From: CAIQPS01 sp963843455
Lineage (GTDB): Bacteria > Actinomycetota > Thermoleophilia > RBG-16-64-13
Length of the DNA: 64,000 nt
Direction: 5' to 3'
Assembly: GCA_963843455.1 (NCBI GenBank)
Contig: CAWJKE010000010.1
Coordinates: 310,001 to 374,000 of the forward strand
Shown: one piece after another, positions 51,050 to 60,428 of the stretch
How the letters are laid out: every line of letters begins with the position of its first letter
Numbering within the stretch: the first letter of the stretch is position 1
Program-made: the position numbers and the translations under genes
The notes under the pieces: model-generated
Told to the model about the DNA's origin: nothing
Databases searched by the model: none
The model's input: the letters and a program-made list of their open reading frames with translations, nothing else

Positions 51050-52879
51050 TCAGGGGCCGGGCGGCGGGAGGGTTGTGGTCGGGCCGGCCGTTGTCGAGGT
51101 CGTACTGACTGTGGTCGCGGTTCCCACCAAGACAGTCTTGGGGTACATCGGCCAGTAGCTTGTCCAAACATCGTTGTGGATGACTTTGCCATTGCGGGTG
51201 ACCACCCGGGTAGTCTTCAGCGACTTGCCCACCTGACCGCTGTCGCTGACCTTGGTCTTGCCGACCAGCATCGACGGGTCGGAGATCTTGATGCTGGTCT
51301 GGGGCTTGATGCCGTAGAAGTCGCCAACGGTCCAGGACACGTGCCCCTTGCGTCCGTCATCGGTCCCGTAGATGGTGATCGTCGTCTTGACGCCGCTGGA
51401 AGAGCCCCGGATCCAGATGTAGTGATCGGTGTCGTTGACGAAGCGCAGGTTCTTCCCTCCGCCGGTCACCGTCGCATCCCGGCCCTTGGGATAGTGAGAG
51501 ATGTAGAGCGAGTGGTTCCTGCGCTCTGTGATCTTGAGGCCGGCGTTGCCGGCAGCATTGAACATGGTCGTCGAGACCTGACAGATACCCCCGCCCAGAA
51601 CGTCCTCCAACTGGTTGGGGCCGACGATGCCGGGAGCCAACTGCCACCCGCGCGCCGCTGTACGCGGACCGATCTGCTTGTCGAAGTTGTACTCCTGGCC
51701 GGGGGCCAGCAGCACGTCCGTCGCGTATTTGGTGGCGAGCCTGACGTTGGTCTGCCGTGGAGCTGGGCACGAATACACGGTCGTATAGCTCGACAGCACG
51801 GTTTCGATGCCCATGGCCTTGGCCTCTTCAGTGGTCCGGTCGGGCTCCTTGGCCTTGATGGCCACCTTCACCGTCCGCCCGTTCGGCTTGAGCGTGGCGT
51901 CGGTGATGGCCTGAGCGGTCGCCTCGGCGTCCAGTTGCTCGCCGTTCTTGCCCGGCACCACCCAGGCCTTGCTGCCGTCGCTGGCGAAGGAGGCGTTGGT
52001 CGCCCGCTTCAACACATCGGGAGCGATGGTTTCGAGGATCGGCTGTAGTTTGGTGGTGTCCATGAAGGGTATGAGGGTGGAGACCCCGTTCTTCAATTCC
52101 GAGCGGAAGCCCATATATGAGGCGATCTCTTCTGGCGTGATGCTCCAGGTCTTGCTGCCGTCGGAGATGGTCACATCGCCGCTGATCATGGTCTCGGCCT
52201 GCTGCTGGGCAGCCTGGTTGTCCTCGGCCTTGACGTCGGGCTCTTTGGCCACGATGGGCACTTCGACCGTGGTGCTGTGGAGGGTCACTAGCAGCGCGCT
52301 CAGCTTCTCGGACAGAGCGGCCTGGTCGACCACCTGTCCGTTCAGACCCTCTATGACCTTGATCTTGCCCTTGTCGATAGCCAGCCCGGCGTTGACAGGG
52401 GCGATATCGAGTTGCCTGGCTATCCCCGCGACGAACCCGTCCATCTTGGCGCTATCCACGGTGCCGTTGAGGGGAAGGTCTTGCTTGGTGAAGTACAGCT
52501 TCCAACGAGTGCGGATGTCGCCGAAAAAGCCGTTGCTGCGACTGACAGCCATGGCTGCCTTGACGGCGCCTTCGGTGTCCATGCTCGTCCCGACCTCATC
52601 GGCCGCGAGTTCCCACGTCTTGTCTTCGCCGGTGACGGTGATGGGGCTGTTGCGCGCCTTGTCCACGAGTTTGGTGACGGAGGCTATGGCCTCATCCTTA
52701 GTCTGGCCTCCCAGGTCGATACCGGACACGCTGATGCCGGCGTGGACCTTGTTGTAGTAGGCCACCGAGTCCACTAGGATGGCGAGCACGAAAACGGCTA
52801 CGATGGCGCCGACTGCTATGAGGATCCAGAACGCTGGAGTCCCGATGCGGCGCTTCTTGATGCTCGGCTGCTGGTTCAC
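51050..52879 (-). CDS. VanW-family protein with peptidoglycan-binding-like and G5 domains
   Basis: 609 residues from GTG 52879 (AGGAG about 10 bases upstream). N-terminal membrane helix (FWILIAVGAIVAVFVLAIL), then two YoaR-type repeats (SGIDLGGQTKDEAIASVT and similar), a VanW domain with IGPRTAARGWQLAPGIV and DVLGGGICQVSTTMFNAA, and near the C-end a G5-like strand set (SGQVGKSLKTTRVVTRNGKV), then a Thr/Pro-rich tail. Anchored outside the membrane, perhaps at the cell wall. Terminator at 50963. Confidence 0.85.
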   Translation of the reverse strand: MNQQPSIKKRRIGTPAFWILIAVGAIVAVFVLAILVDSVAYYNKVHAGISVSGIDLGGQTKDEAIASVTKLVDKARNSPITVTGEDKTWELAADEVGTSMDTEGAVKAAMAVSRSNGFFGDIRTRWKLYFTKQDLPLNGTVDSAKMDGFVAGIARQLDIAPVNAGLAIDKGKIKVIEGLNGQVVDQAALSEKLSALLVTLHSTTVEVPIVAKEPDVKAEDNQAAQQQAETMISGDVTISDGSKTWSITPEEIASYMGFRSELKNGVSTLIPFMDTTKLQPILETIAPDVLKRATNASFASDGSKAWVVPGKNGEQLDAEATAQAITDATLKPNGRTVKVAIKAKEPDRTTEEAKAMGIETVLSSYTTVYSCPAPRQTNVRLATKYATDVLLAPGQEYNFDKQIGPRTAARGWQLAPGIVGPNQLEDVLGGGICQVSTTMFNAAGNAGLKITERRNHSLYISHYPKGRDATVTGGGKNLRFVNDTDHYIWIRGSSSGVKTTITIYGTDDGRKGHVSWTVGDFYGIKPQTSIKISDPSMLVGKTKVSDSGQVGKSLKTTRVVTRNGKVIHNDVWTSYWPMYPKTVLVGTATTVSTTSTTAGPTTTLPPPGP

Positions 52880-53024
52880 GAACGTGGTACTCCTGAAGTC
52901 GAGGGACGCCACAAAATACCAGATGTAGTATCGTTCGGAAAGGTTTCCTCGATGATTATCCTCCGTTTGGTCTCTATTTTCGCCGCGTGTGGAGGGTATC
53001 CCTGCCCAGGTTTCGGGCCCGCCC

Positions 53025-53942
53025 ATGTCGTCTCCGCTCTGTAACGATCCCATCGGCGCGGAGGCTGTGGTGCCGCTGCTGCTCGGCCTGGCAGAGCCCG
53101 GATCTTCATGGTTGGCCGGCCGGCCGTTGGAGTACCTGGATGTCTGTGCCTCGACCAATTCGGAACTCAAGCGGGCGGTCGCCTCTGCGCCATCGGGTAC
53201 CACCATCGTGACCGACGAGCAGACAGGAGGACGCGGCCGGCTGGGCAGGACCTGGGTCAGCGGGCCGGGCGTGGATCTCACCTTCTCGGTACTCGTGCGG
53301 CCTGCTCTGGCTCCGGCGCAGGGTCATCTCCTGGCGCTGGCGACCGGCGTCGCGGTGGCCGAAGTCCTGGAGGAAGGCTTCGGTCTTCAGGGCCAGGTGA
53401 AGCTCAAGTGGCCCAACGACGTGCTGTTGGACGGAAGGAAGGTGTGCGGCATCCTGCTCGAGGCCTCTGCCGACACGGACCGCATCCTCTGGGCTATCGC
53501 CGGGATAGGGCTCAATGTCAACAGCCGCAGCACGGGACTCTTGCGGTCGCTGCCTCCGGAGAGGGCCGCGGAATGGCAGGGCCGGCCCGTGCCGGTCTCC
53601 CTGATGGAACACCTGGGGCATCCGGTACCGCGGGCGCCACTTTTGGCCGCGCTTCTGGCGCGGCTCACGATCTGGTGGACAGGGTTGGACCGGGCCGGCG
53701 CCGTACCCAGCCTTCTGGCCGAATGGCGCAGACGGGACGCGCTCGCCGGACGGCAGGTGGAAGTCTTTGCCGGGGCAGACCGATCGGAGCCCTTGGCCGC
53801 GGGCGAAGCGGCCGGTGTCGGAGAGGAGGGGCAGTTGCTGGTAAGGGGCGACGCCGGGACGCTGATGGAGGTGTTCGCGGGCGACGTGAGCCTGACCGCG
53901 CCGGACGGCGGGTATTTGACAGAGGCCGCCGAGCGTGGCTAG
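53025..53942 (+). CDS. birA: Biotin-[acetyl-CoA carboxylase] ligase, catalytic form
   Basis: 305 residues from ATG 53025 (a GTG at 52989 is also in frame). Core motifs: DEQTGGRGRLGRTWVSG, KLKWPNDVLLDGRKVCGILL, AGIGLNVNSRS. It lacks the N-terminal helix-turn-helix of the E. coli repressor, so it only ligates biotin. It precedes BioY on the same strand, which suggests biotin uptake and attachment work as a unit. Confidence 0.9.
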   Translation: MSSPLCNDPIGAEAVVPLLLGLAEPGSSWLAGRPLEYLDVCASTNSELKRAVASAPSGTTIVTDEQTGGRGRLGRTWVSGPGVDLTFSVLVRPALAPAQGHLLALATGVAVAEVLEEGFGLQGQVKLKWPNDVLLDGRKVCGILLEASADTDRILWAIAGIGLNVNSRSTGLLRSLPPERAAEWQGRPVPVSLMEHLGHPVPRAPLLAALLARLTIWWTGLDRAGAVPSLLAEWRRRDALAGRQVEVFAGADRSEPLAAGEAAGVGEEGQLLVRGDAGTLMEVFAGDVSLTAPDGGYLTEAAERG

Positions 53943-53978
53943 ACTGCGGCGGCGGGGCAACTCGGGAAGGATGATGTG

Positions 53979-54590
53979 ATGAGACCTTATCTACAGCGGG
54001 CAGAAGCGATTCGCTCCGCGACGGCGCAGAAGGCCGTTGTCGTCCTCGCCGGAGTCGGGATCCTGGCGGCCTCGGCCTGGCTGTCAGTACCCTTCTATCC
54101 CGTGCCCCTGACCATGCAGACCTTGGCCGTGCTACTCATCGGCGGCATGCTGGGCCCCACCCTGGGGGTTTCCGCCGTTGCCGGGTATCTCGCTCTGGGG
54201 GCCGCCGGTGCTCCGGTGTTCCACGGAGGGTTGGGCGGCGTGCTCGTGCTTGCCGGACCCACCGGCGGCTACCTGGTCGGGTTCCTTCCGGCGGTCTTCC
54301 TGATGGGATGGGCGGCGCGCGCGGCCGGCGCAGGACCTACCCGCGCGTCGTCCGGCTCCGCCGTCAGACGGCTTCTCATCTTGGGGCTGGGAGCAGTCGT
54401 GGCTAGCATCGCCATCTATGCGGTCGGAGTACCCTGGCTCTCCTTGTTCGCGGGTCTTGGCCTGGAACGAGCGGTGGCCGTGGGATTGGTCCCCTTCCTT
54501 CTGGGTGATGCGCTCAAGGCGGCCGTGGCAGTGGGAGCCGTCTACCTCGGTGGCCGGGCGCTCTCCCAGTGGAGGCCCTCGCTCTTCTGA
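53979..54590 (+). CDS. bioY: BioY-type biotin transporter
   Basis: 203 residues, five or six membrane segments; ATG 53979 with GGAAGG 8 bases upstream. Motif FYPVPLTMQTLAVLLIG and the glycine-rich TGGYLVGFLPAVFLMG are typical BioY. It brings in biotin, alone or with an ECF ATPase module not found here. Follows birA by about 36 bases. Confidence 0.9.
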   Translation: MRPYLQRAEAIRSATAQKAVVVLAGVGILAASAWLSVPFYPVPLTMQTLAVLLIGGMLGPTLGVSAVAGYLALGAAGAPVFHGGLGGVLVLAGPTGGYLVGFLPAVFLMGWAARAAGAGPTRASSGSAVRRLLILGLGAVVASIAIYAVGVPWLSLFAGLGLERAVAVGLVPFLLGDALKAAVAVGAVYLGGRALSQWRPSLF

Positions 54591-54660
54591 GAGGCCGCCC
54601 CCCCAACAGGTGCTATGTTGTCGTCCGCGAGGCGCGCGGCGAAAGGTCACAGGACGCGAT

Positions 54661-55488
54661 TTGACGGTCCTCGAAGCTCTCATACTGGGGATAGTCCAGG
54701 GAGTGACGGAGTTCCTCCCTGTCTCGAGCTCCGCCCATCTGGTGATAGTGCCCCAGCTGTTCAACTTCTCCGCTCCCACCGTGGCGTTCGACGTGCTCCT
54801 ACACGTGGCCACGCTGGTCGCGGTCGTCGGCTACTTCATCGGCGACGTGCGCAAGATGGCCATCTCGCTCTTCGCCCCCAAGCGCCTAACCCGGGAGGAG
54901 GTCAAATACTGGCGGCGGCTCTTTGCCTGGCTGGTGATAGGCTCCATCCCCGCGGCCATCATCGGCGCTGCTCTTTCGGGATTCTTCGAAGACCTGTTCT
55001 CGAGCACTGCCGCGATCGGTATCTTCTTGGTGGTGACCAGCTGCCTGCTGTGGGGGGCGGACTTCGCCACCGCGCGCGCCGCCCGGGCGCAGCGCCGGGG
55101 CGCGCCACTGGAGAGGATGGGGCCGATCGACGCCCTCATCGTCGGCTGTTACCAGGCGCTCGCGATCGCTCCCGGCCTCAGCCGGTCGGGCTCCACCATC
55201 GCGGCCGGCATCTTCCTGGGCTTCGAACGGCAGACCGCGGCTCGCTTCGCCTTCCTCCTCAGTATCCCGGCGATCCTCGGGGCCTTCCTGTTCAAGCTCA
55301 AGGACCTGGTGGGAGTTTCCGGGGGGACCGGAGGCCTGGCCTTGCTGGTGGGGTTTCTCGCCGCCGCGATCTCCGGCTTCCTGGCGGTGCGGTTCATGAT
55401 GCGATACCTGCGCGAGCACCGGCTGCGGCCGTTCGCCATCTACACGCTGGCGCTCGGTCTCTTTGTGATCGTCGTCAGTCTGGCGTAG
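54661..55488 (+). CDS. uppP: Undecaprenyl-diphosphatase
   Basis: 275 residues from TTG 54661 (ACAGGA upstream). Catalytic motifs QGVTEFLPVSSSAHLVIV and PGLSRSGSTIAAGIFLGF. The membrane enzyme recycles undecaprenyl pyrophosphate for cell-wall synthesis and confers bacitracin tolerance. Its 3' end overlaps the 3' end of the convergent sensor kinase gene by 14 bases. Confidence 0.93.
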   Translation: MTVLEALILGIVQGVTEFLPVSSSAHLVIVPQLFNFSAPTVAFDVLLHVATLVAVVGYFIGDVRKMAISLFAPKRLTREEVKYWRRLFAWLVIGSIPAAIIGAALSGFFEDLFSSTAAIGIFLVVTSCLLWGADFATARAARAQRRGAPLERMGPIDALIVGCYQALAIAPGLSRSGSTIAAGIFLGFERQTAARFAFLLSIPAILGAFLFKLKDLVGVSGGTGGLALLVGFLAAAISGFLAVRFMMRYLREHRLRPFAIYTLALGLFVIVVSLA

Positions 55489-56740
55489 GCGCGACCGGTG
55501 TCCCCGCGGGCAGGGAGACGGTGACTTCCAGGCCGCCCTCGACGAGTCCCACAATCTGGACGTCCCCACCATGTGCCGTGGCCACTGACTTCACTATCGA
55601 CAGCCCCAGCCCGAATCCACCGGTCTTGCGGCTGCGCGAACGGTCGGGCCGGTAGAAGCGCTCGAACAGCCGTGCGAGTTCTTCCGGGGGCAAGACTGTC
55701 CCGCCGTTGGCCACCTGCAAGACGGCCTTGTCGCCATCGATGCGGGTCTTAACGCTGAACCAACCGTCGGGCAGATTGTGGCGGATGGAGTTCTCCACGA
55801 GGTTGCCCACCAATCGCTCGAGTAGCGCCTGGTCTCCCCGAACGGGGGTCGGCTGCAGATCGAGCTCGAGCCGCAGCCCCAGAGCGTCGGCATCGGCGGA
55901 CGAGACGTCCACCTCGTTCGCGGCGATCTCGGCCAGGTCGAGATCGGTCATCGCCGGCTTGCCGTCGGCGTCGGCGCTCGCCAGAACGAGGAGGCCGTCT
56001 ATGAGGCCCTCGCTGCGATCCACCGCCTCAGTGATGGCCTCTCCCATCTCCTGCAGTTCCTCGGGTGAGACGTCCGGATCGCTCAAGGCCACGTCCACCT
56101 CGGTGCGGATGATAGTCAATGGGGTGCGGAGCTCGTGCGAGGCATTGGCGACGAACTCCCTTTGAGCGGTGAACGCTGTGTCGAGCCGTCCGAGCATGCT
56201 GTCGAAGGTATCGGCTAGCTCTTTCAACTCGTCCCGCGGCCCACGCAGGTTTATGCGTTCATGCAGCGTCGATCCCGACAGTCTCCGAGCGGTGCTGGTG
56301 ATGGCATGAAGCGGGCGGAGCATGCGCCCGGCCAGCAGCCAGGACATGCCGAAAACCAAGACCACCATGATGGCCAATGCCATAAGCGAGCGGATCCAGA
56401 GTTGGCGAAGGGCCTCCCGTTTCAACTCGTGCTGCGCCTGGTCGAGCAGGACAGGCAGAGGGATGCCGTTGATGGTGATGTACCGTTGCATGTCGCCGGG
56501 GTCGATTCCGGGGATGGGGCGGAATTCGAGGGCTTTCGGGGGGATCCCGAACTCTTTGGCCACCGCTGCCCGGGCCTTTTCGGGGGCTATGGCCAAACTG
56601 TTGCGCACCATGTAGTAGTTGGTGGCTATGAGCACGACCCCGGCCAGGAAGAAGAGGCCTCCGTACCAGAGCGTGAGCTTGAGCCGGATGGTGATGCCGC
56701 GCTTGGTCGGCGGGGCAGGGGGTGCCTCGGCGCCGCTCAT
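55475..56740 (-). CDS. Sensor histidine kinase with HAMP domain
   Basis: 421 residues. Two membrane helices (WYGGLFFLAGVVLIATNYYM and LMALAIMVVLVFGMSWLLAG) flank a sensor loop of about 85 residues, then HAMP, H-box ANASHELRTPLTIIRTEVD, N-box NLVENSIRHNLPDG and G-box FGLGLSIVKSVATAHGG. Its ATG overlaps the stop of the regulator gene (ATGA), so the pair is one operon. Signal unknown. Confidence 0.92.
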   Translation of the reverse strand: MSGAEAPPAPPTKRGITIRLKLTLWYGGLFFLAGVVLIATNYYMVRNSLAIAPEKARAAVAKEFGIPPKALEFRPIPGIDPGDMQRYITINGIPLPVLLDQAQHELKREALRQLWIRSLMALAIMVVLVFGMSWLLAGRMLRPLHAITSTARRLSGSTLHERINLRGPRDELKELADTFDSMLGRLDTAFTAQREFVANASHELRTPLTIIRTEVDVALSDPDVSPEELQEMGEAITEAVDRSEGLIDGLLVLASADADGKPAMTDLDLAEIAANEVDVSSADADALGLRLELDLQPTPVRGDQALLERLVGNLVENSIRHNLPDGWFSVKTRIDGDKAVLQVANGGTVLPPEELARLFERFYRPDRSRSRKTGGFGLGLSIVKSVATAHGGDVQIVGLVEGGLEVTVSLPAGTPVAPTPD

Positions 56741-57390
56741 ATCTTGTAGCCGACGCCGGCGATCGTCTCGATCAGCGGCGGGTCGCCGAGCTTGCGTCGC
56801 AACGTCATGATGGTGACTCTCACTACATTGGTGAAGGGATCTGCATTCTCGTCCCAAGCCTTCTCGAGGAGCTCTTCGGCGCTCACCACCCGCCCTTCGG
56901 CGGAAAGCAGAACCTCCAGCACTCCGAACTCTTTCTTGGTCAGGCTCAGGTCGCGCCCATCACGCTGGGCCAGGTGCTTGGCCGGGTCGAGGGTCAGGTC
57001 TCCTCGGGCCAGCACCGGGGGGACGGCGGGCGCTGCGCGACGGCCGAGTGCTCGGATGCGGGCCACCAGTTCGGTGAGTGCGAACGGCTTGGGCAGATAG
57101 TCGTCGGCCCCCAAGTCGAGCCCGGTCACCCTGTCTTTGATGGATCCGGCCGCGGTGAGCATGAGGATGCGCGACGGACATTCCTGGGATACCAGCTCGC
57201 GACAGACGTCGTCGCCGTGAACCTTCGGCAGGTTGCGGTCGAGCACGATGACGTCGTAGCTGTTGATGGCCGCTTTGTCGAGAGCCGCGGCGCCGTCCAG
57301 CACAACGTCCACCGCCATGCCCTCGCGGCGCAATCCGCGGGCGATGGTGGTAGCCAAACGCTCTTCGTCTTCGACCAGAAGGACCCGCAT
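56737..57390 (-). CDS. OmpR-type response regulator
   Basis: 217 residues from ATG 57390 (GAAGGGTG just upstream). Receiver: VLLVEDEERLATTIARGLRR, phosphorylation site VIVLDRNLPKVHG, YLPKPF Lys. Winged helix: LTKKEFGVLEVLLSAEGRVV and NVVRVTIMTLRRKLGDP. Partner of the kinase directly downstream. It probably regulates nearby envelope genes, such as the HtrA protease gene divergent from it; this is inferred. Confidence 0.92.
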   Translation of the reverse strand: MRVLLVEDEERLATTIARGLRREGMAVDVVLDGAAALDKAAINSYDVIVLDRNLPKVHGDDVCRELVSQECPSRILMLTAAGSIKDRVTGLDLGADDYLPKPFALTELVARIRALGRRAAPAVPPVLARGDLTLDPAKHLAQRDGRDLSLTKKEFGVLEVLLSAEGRVVSAEELLEKAWDENADPFTNVVRVTIMTLRRKLGDPPLIETIAGVGYKI

Positions 57391-57569
57391 CTTCACCCTT
57401 CGTAACGCCTCTTGTGGGCGCGATGATACCCCGTACACTGGAGGAGAAGAGTTTAGACCCGGTAGGATAAGGCCATCATAAGGTGAACAGGCTTACGGGT
57501 TCTTTACACCCCTACGGGTATCATGCGGCGCCATAGTGTCTCAGCACATTTCTTCCGGGAGGGATCGCA

Positions 57570-58820
57570 GTGGGAACGTTCACATCGAAAAGGTCGACGG
57601 GTCCGCTGTCGACGCGCTCTCGCTGGCTTGCGCTTCTGACGGCGGCCATAGTCGCGGTCGTCATCATCGGGGTGCTGGTCAGCGCTTGCGGAGGCACGTT
57701 GGGGAGCACCGACTCATCCAACGCTCAGGCGACGGGGGACCACGCGGCGACAAGCGGGAGCACTGCGACCACGGCGCCCAGTGCCAACAATGCCTCTAGC
57801 GCTACGACGACGCCCACCGTGCAAGCCCAGGGCGAGGCCAGCCCGGCGTGGACCGTGGCCAAGATCCTGGGTCCGAGCGTGGTCAACATCAAGGTCACCG
57901 GGACCACCTCGGGCAACGGAACGGGTTCGGTAGCAGCACAGCAGTTCGCGGCCGAAGGCTCAGGCGTGATCTACCGGGCGGACGGCATGATCATTACGAA
58001 CAATCACGTGGTCAGTGAGTCGCAATCCGGTATCGACCATGAAGGTGACGCTGCCGACTGGCGAGCAACTCGACGCGACCATCGTCGGCAGCGATCCCCA
58101 GACCGACGTCGCGGTCATCAAGGTGAAGCCCAAGGCATGATCTGCCGGTCGCGACAGTTCGTCGGCCAACTGCCCGAACGTGGGCGAATACGCCGTCGCC
58201 ATCGGTAGTCCACTCGGCTACGAGAACTCGGTAACGCTCGGGATCGTGTCGGGCCTCAGCGCCGAGAAGGGATCGCGGGAGTCGGCGCGGCTTACACCAA
58301 CCTTATCCAGACCGACGCCCCCATCAGCCCAGGCAACTCGGGAGGCGCCCTCGCCAACGCGAGTGGACAGGTGATAGGCATCAACGTCGCCTACGAACCT
58401 CCGGGCCAGACCGGGGCAGTGAGTATCGGCTTCGCCATCCCGGCGCTCACGGCGACAACAGTGGCCGACCAGCTCATCAACACCGGCAAGGTTACTCAGG
58501 GCTACCTGGGGATCTACTTCTATCCCCAGCCGCTCGACTCCCAACTGCAGCAGCAGTACGGGCTGTCTCGCTCGTCCGGTGTCCTGGTGACCGAAGTGGC
58601 GCCCAACGGCCCGGCGGCCACCGCAGGGATGCAGCAAGGGGACATCATCTTCAAGGCCGATGGCAAGGATGTGACTGATCCGAGCACCTTCGCCGCCCTT
58701 ATACGGGACAAGAAGCCGGGCGATCAGGTTCAGCTGACTGTCGACCGGAATGGCACAGAGATGAACTTCACCGTGACGCTCGGTGAGCGCCCGGCGACAA
58801 TCACCCAGCCCACCCAGTAG
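57570..58820 (+). pseudogene. HtrA/DegP-type serine protease with PDZ domain, multiply frameshifted
   Basis: GTG start with GGGAGG upstream. N-terminal membrane anchor (ALLTAAIVAVVIIGVLVSAC), Ser/Thr/Ala-rich linker, then the protease domain with the catalytic triad in three frames: His in MIITNNHVVSE, Asp in DPQTDVAVIKV and Ser in SPGNSGGALAN. A PDZ domain closes it (GVLVTEVAPNGPAATAGMQQ). Frame breaks near 58035, 58138, 58165 and 58275. Every break is a one- or two-base change between conserved motifs, so error is likelier than decay. In the organism it probably degrades misfolded envelope proteins. The two-component system lies divergent upstream. Confidence 0.8.
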
Positions 58821-58846
58821 CACTCAGCGTCAACTGACGCGACCCT

Positions 58847-58887
58847 ACCGGCCCGGAAGGCATGGCCTTCCGGGCCGGTCTTTCTCT
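58847..58887 (+). terminator. Rho-independent terminator after the HtrA gene
   Basis: ACCGGCCCGGAAGGC and GCCTTCCGGGCCGGT are perfect 15-base arms with a 3-base loop, followed by CTTTCTCTT. Confidence 0.8.
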
Positions 58888-58945
58888 TGGCCAAGTTGCC
58901 TCAAAGGCGTTCGGCGGACGGCATCGCTTTGATAAGATGAGTATG

Positions 58946-58960
58946 GCGATTGTCAATCGC
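58946..58960. promoter_or_regulatory. Inverted repeat upstream of the Rrf2 gene, possible operator
   Basis: GCGATTG-T-CAATCGC has perfect 7-base arms around one base. It lies 68 bases before the Rrf2 ATG, just after a GATAAGAT -10-like sequence, the position expected for autoregulation. Confidence 0.4.
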
Positions 58961-59027
58961 TGATTTCGACGCGCAGTGCCGTCTGAGTCACCAGGAGCGT
59001 TCCTCAAGCGAAACGGAGCCCAAGGCC

Positions 59028-59453
59028 ATGATGGAGATCCCCACCAGGGGCCGATACTCCGTCCACATTCTGCAGATGATGGCCACGCACCCGTATGGTT
59101 GTGTCCTCACTAAGCATGACATCGCTGAAGCCGAGGGACTTTCGCCCGGTTACGTCCAGCAGCTTCTGGTGATGCTGAAGGCGGCCGGATTCGTGAACAG
59201 CCATAGAGGGAAAGCGGGCGGCTTCTCGCTCGGCCGGCCTCCCGAGGGGATCACGGTGGCCGAGATTCTTAGGGCTTGTGAAGGCCCCATAGAACCATCG
59301 CCATGCGTCGCCGTGCGGTGTGCGCGCGAACCGGGTTGCCGTACCCATCTGATGTGGATGAAGGCGGCCGAGGTGGTCGACGACGTGTTCAGTAGGACAA
59401 CGCTCGCCGACCTGGCCGGGCCGGACGCCAAGGGCTGGTTCCTAGACGGCTAA
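59028..59453 (+). CDS. Rrf2-family transcriptional regulator (likely iron-sulfur sensor)
   Basis: 141 residues from ATG 59028 (ATG 59031 also possible). Winged helix: RYSVHILQMMATHPYGCVLT, LSPGYVQQLLVMLKAAGFV, RGKAGGFSLGRPPEGI. Three cysteines near residue 90 (CVAVRC-AREPGC) match the cluster-binding loop of IscR/NsrR-like members, so it may sense iron-sulfur status, oxygen or nitric oxide. No isc genes are beside it. Confidence 0.82.
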   Translation: MMEIPTRGRYSVHILQMMATHPYGCVLTKHDIAEAEGLSPGYVQQLLVMLKAAGFVNSHRGKAGGFSLGRPPEGITVAEILRACEGPIEPSPCVAVRCAREPGCRTHLMWMKAAEVVDDVFSRTTLADLAGPDAKGWFLDG

Positions 59454-59490
59454 GACACGGTGATCGGCGGCGACGGCAGGAAGGTGAACG

Positions 59491-59790
59491 TCAGGCGATG
59501 CTGAACCCGCGCTCCCCTTTCGGCTCCTCGTCGTCGATGGTCACCTCGGTAACGCGTGCCCCCGGCGGCCCGTGGCGTGTCCAGGCAAGCATCTCCTCCA
59601 CAACGCCCCGCGTCCCCTCGTAAACGGCCTCCACGCGCCCATCCGGGAGATTCCGGGCCCAACCGTTGGCCCCAAGCCGCATCGCCTCCCGAGCCGCGTT
59701 TGCCCGGAACCCTACTCCTTGCACCCGGCCGTCGACGAAGACCCTCACCCGGATAACGGCCGCGAGCTTCGCTTCGTCGTCGGCGCTCAT
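59491..59790 (-). CDS. acyP: Acylphosphatase
   Basis: 99 residues. Active-site motifs VFVDGRVQGVGFRANAARE (catalytic Arg) and NGWARNLPDGRVEAVYEG (Asn). Hydrolyses acyl phosphates such as 1,3-bisphosphoglycerate. Complete and intact. Confidence 0.92.
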   Translation of the reverse strand: MSADDEAKLAAVIRVRVFVDGRVQGVGFRANAAREAMRLGANGWARNLPDGRVEAVYEGTRGVVEEMLAWTRHGPPGARVTEVTIDDEEPKGERGFSIA

Positions 59791-59812
59791 GGTCTTACCA
59801 TCGGTCCACAGA

Positions 59813-60412
59813 CTATCCCTTGAGAATGCGCAGACCCTTGTGCTTGCGATTGCGTCGTTGCTGCAACCGGTACACGAACAGGAACATGAAGCAGGCGAAC
59901 AGGGCGCCGATCAACGGCACGAGCACGAACAGCAAGGTGCCGATGAGCACGAGAAGGTCGGCGTATACGCTCAGCAGCACGAATGGGGTCGTGTCGATCT
60001 CGGATTCCGGGCGCATGGAGTGGATGCCGTGCTCCGCCAAACCGGCGATTGCCAGACCCAGGATGCCGCAGACCGTCATGGCGATCCAACCGTCGGGAGC
60101 CATGACCGCGGCGAACACCAGCCCGCCGAAGACGATCTTGATGGGGCGCATGATCTGGCGGTGCGTCGAAGCGAGCGGGGGCATCTTGTCGGTGATCAGC
60201 TCCACCAGGGCCAGGGCGAACAGCAGGCCGATGACCCAGGTCTGCTGGAGGAACTCGAACGGGGTTCCGTCGAGGATCGGAGCGCTCGCGAACTCCAGAC
60301 GCGAGTAAAGCGCCAGAAAGGCCACCGGCAGAAACGCGCGAACCCCACTGAGGGCCGCCAGCCCGGCGCCCATGCAGGCCCGGGAGTAGATACTCTTGAA
60401 AACGGAATCCAT
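59813..60412 (-). CDS. DUF4126 membrane protein
   Basis: 199 residues, about five membrane helices. The pattern LAALSGVRAFLPVAFLALYS at the start and ELITDKMPPLASTHRQIMRP in the middle are DUF4126 marks. Function is not known. Ends 23 bases before acyP on the same strand. Confidence 0.72.
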   Translation of the reverse strand: MDSVFKSIYSRACMGAGLAALSGVRAFLPVAFLALYSRLEFASAPILDGTPFEFLQQTWVIGLLFALALVELITDKMPPLASTHRQIMRPIKIVFGGLVFAAVMAPDGWIAMTVCGILGLAIAGLAEHGIHSMRPESEIDTTPFVLLSVYADLLVLIGTLLFVLVPLIGALFACFMFLFVYRLQQRRNRKHKGLRILKG

Positions 60413-60428
60413 TCTCGTCTTCCTGCGG

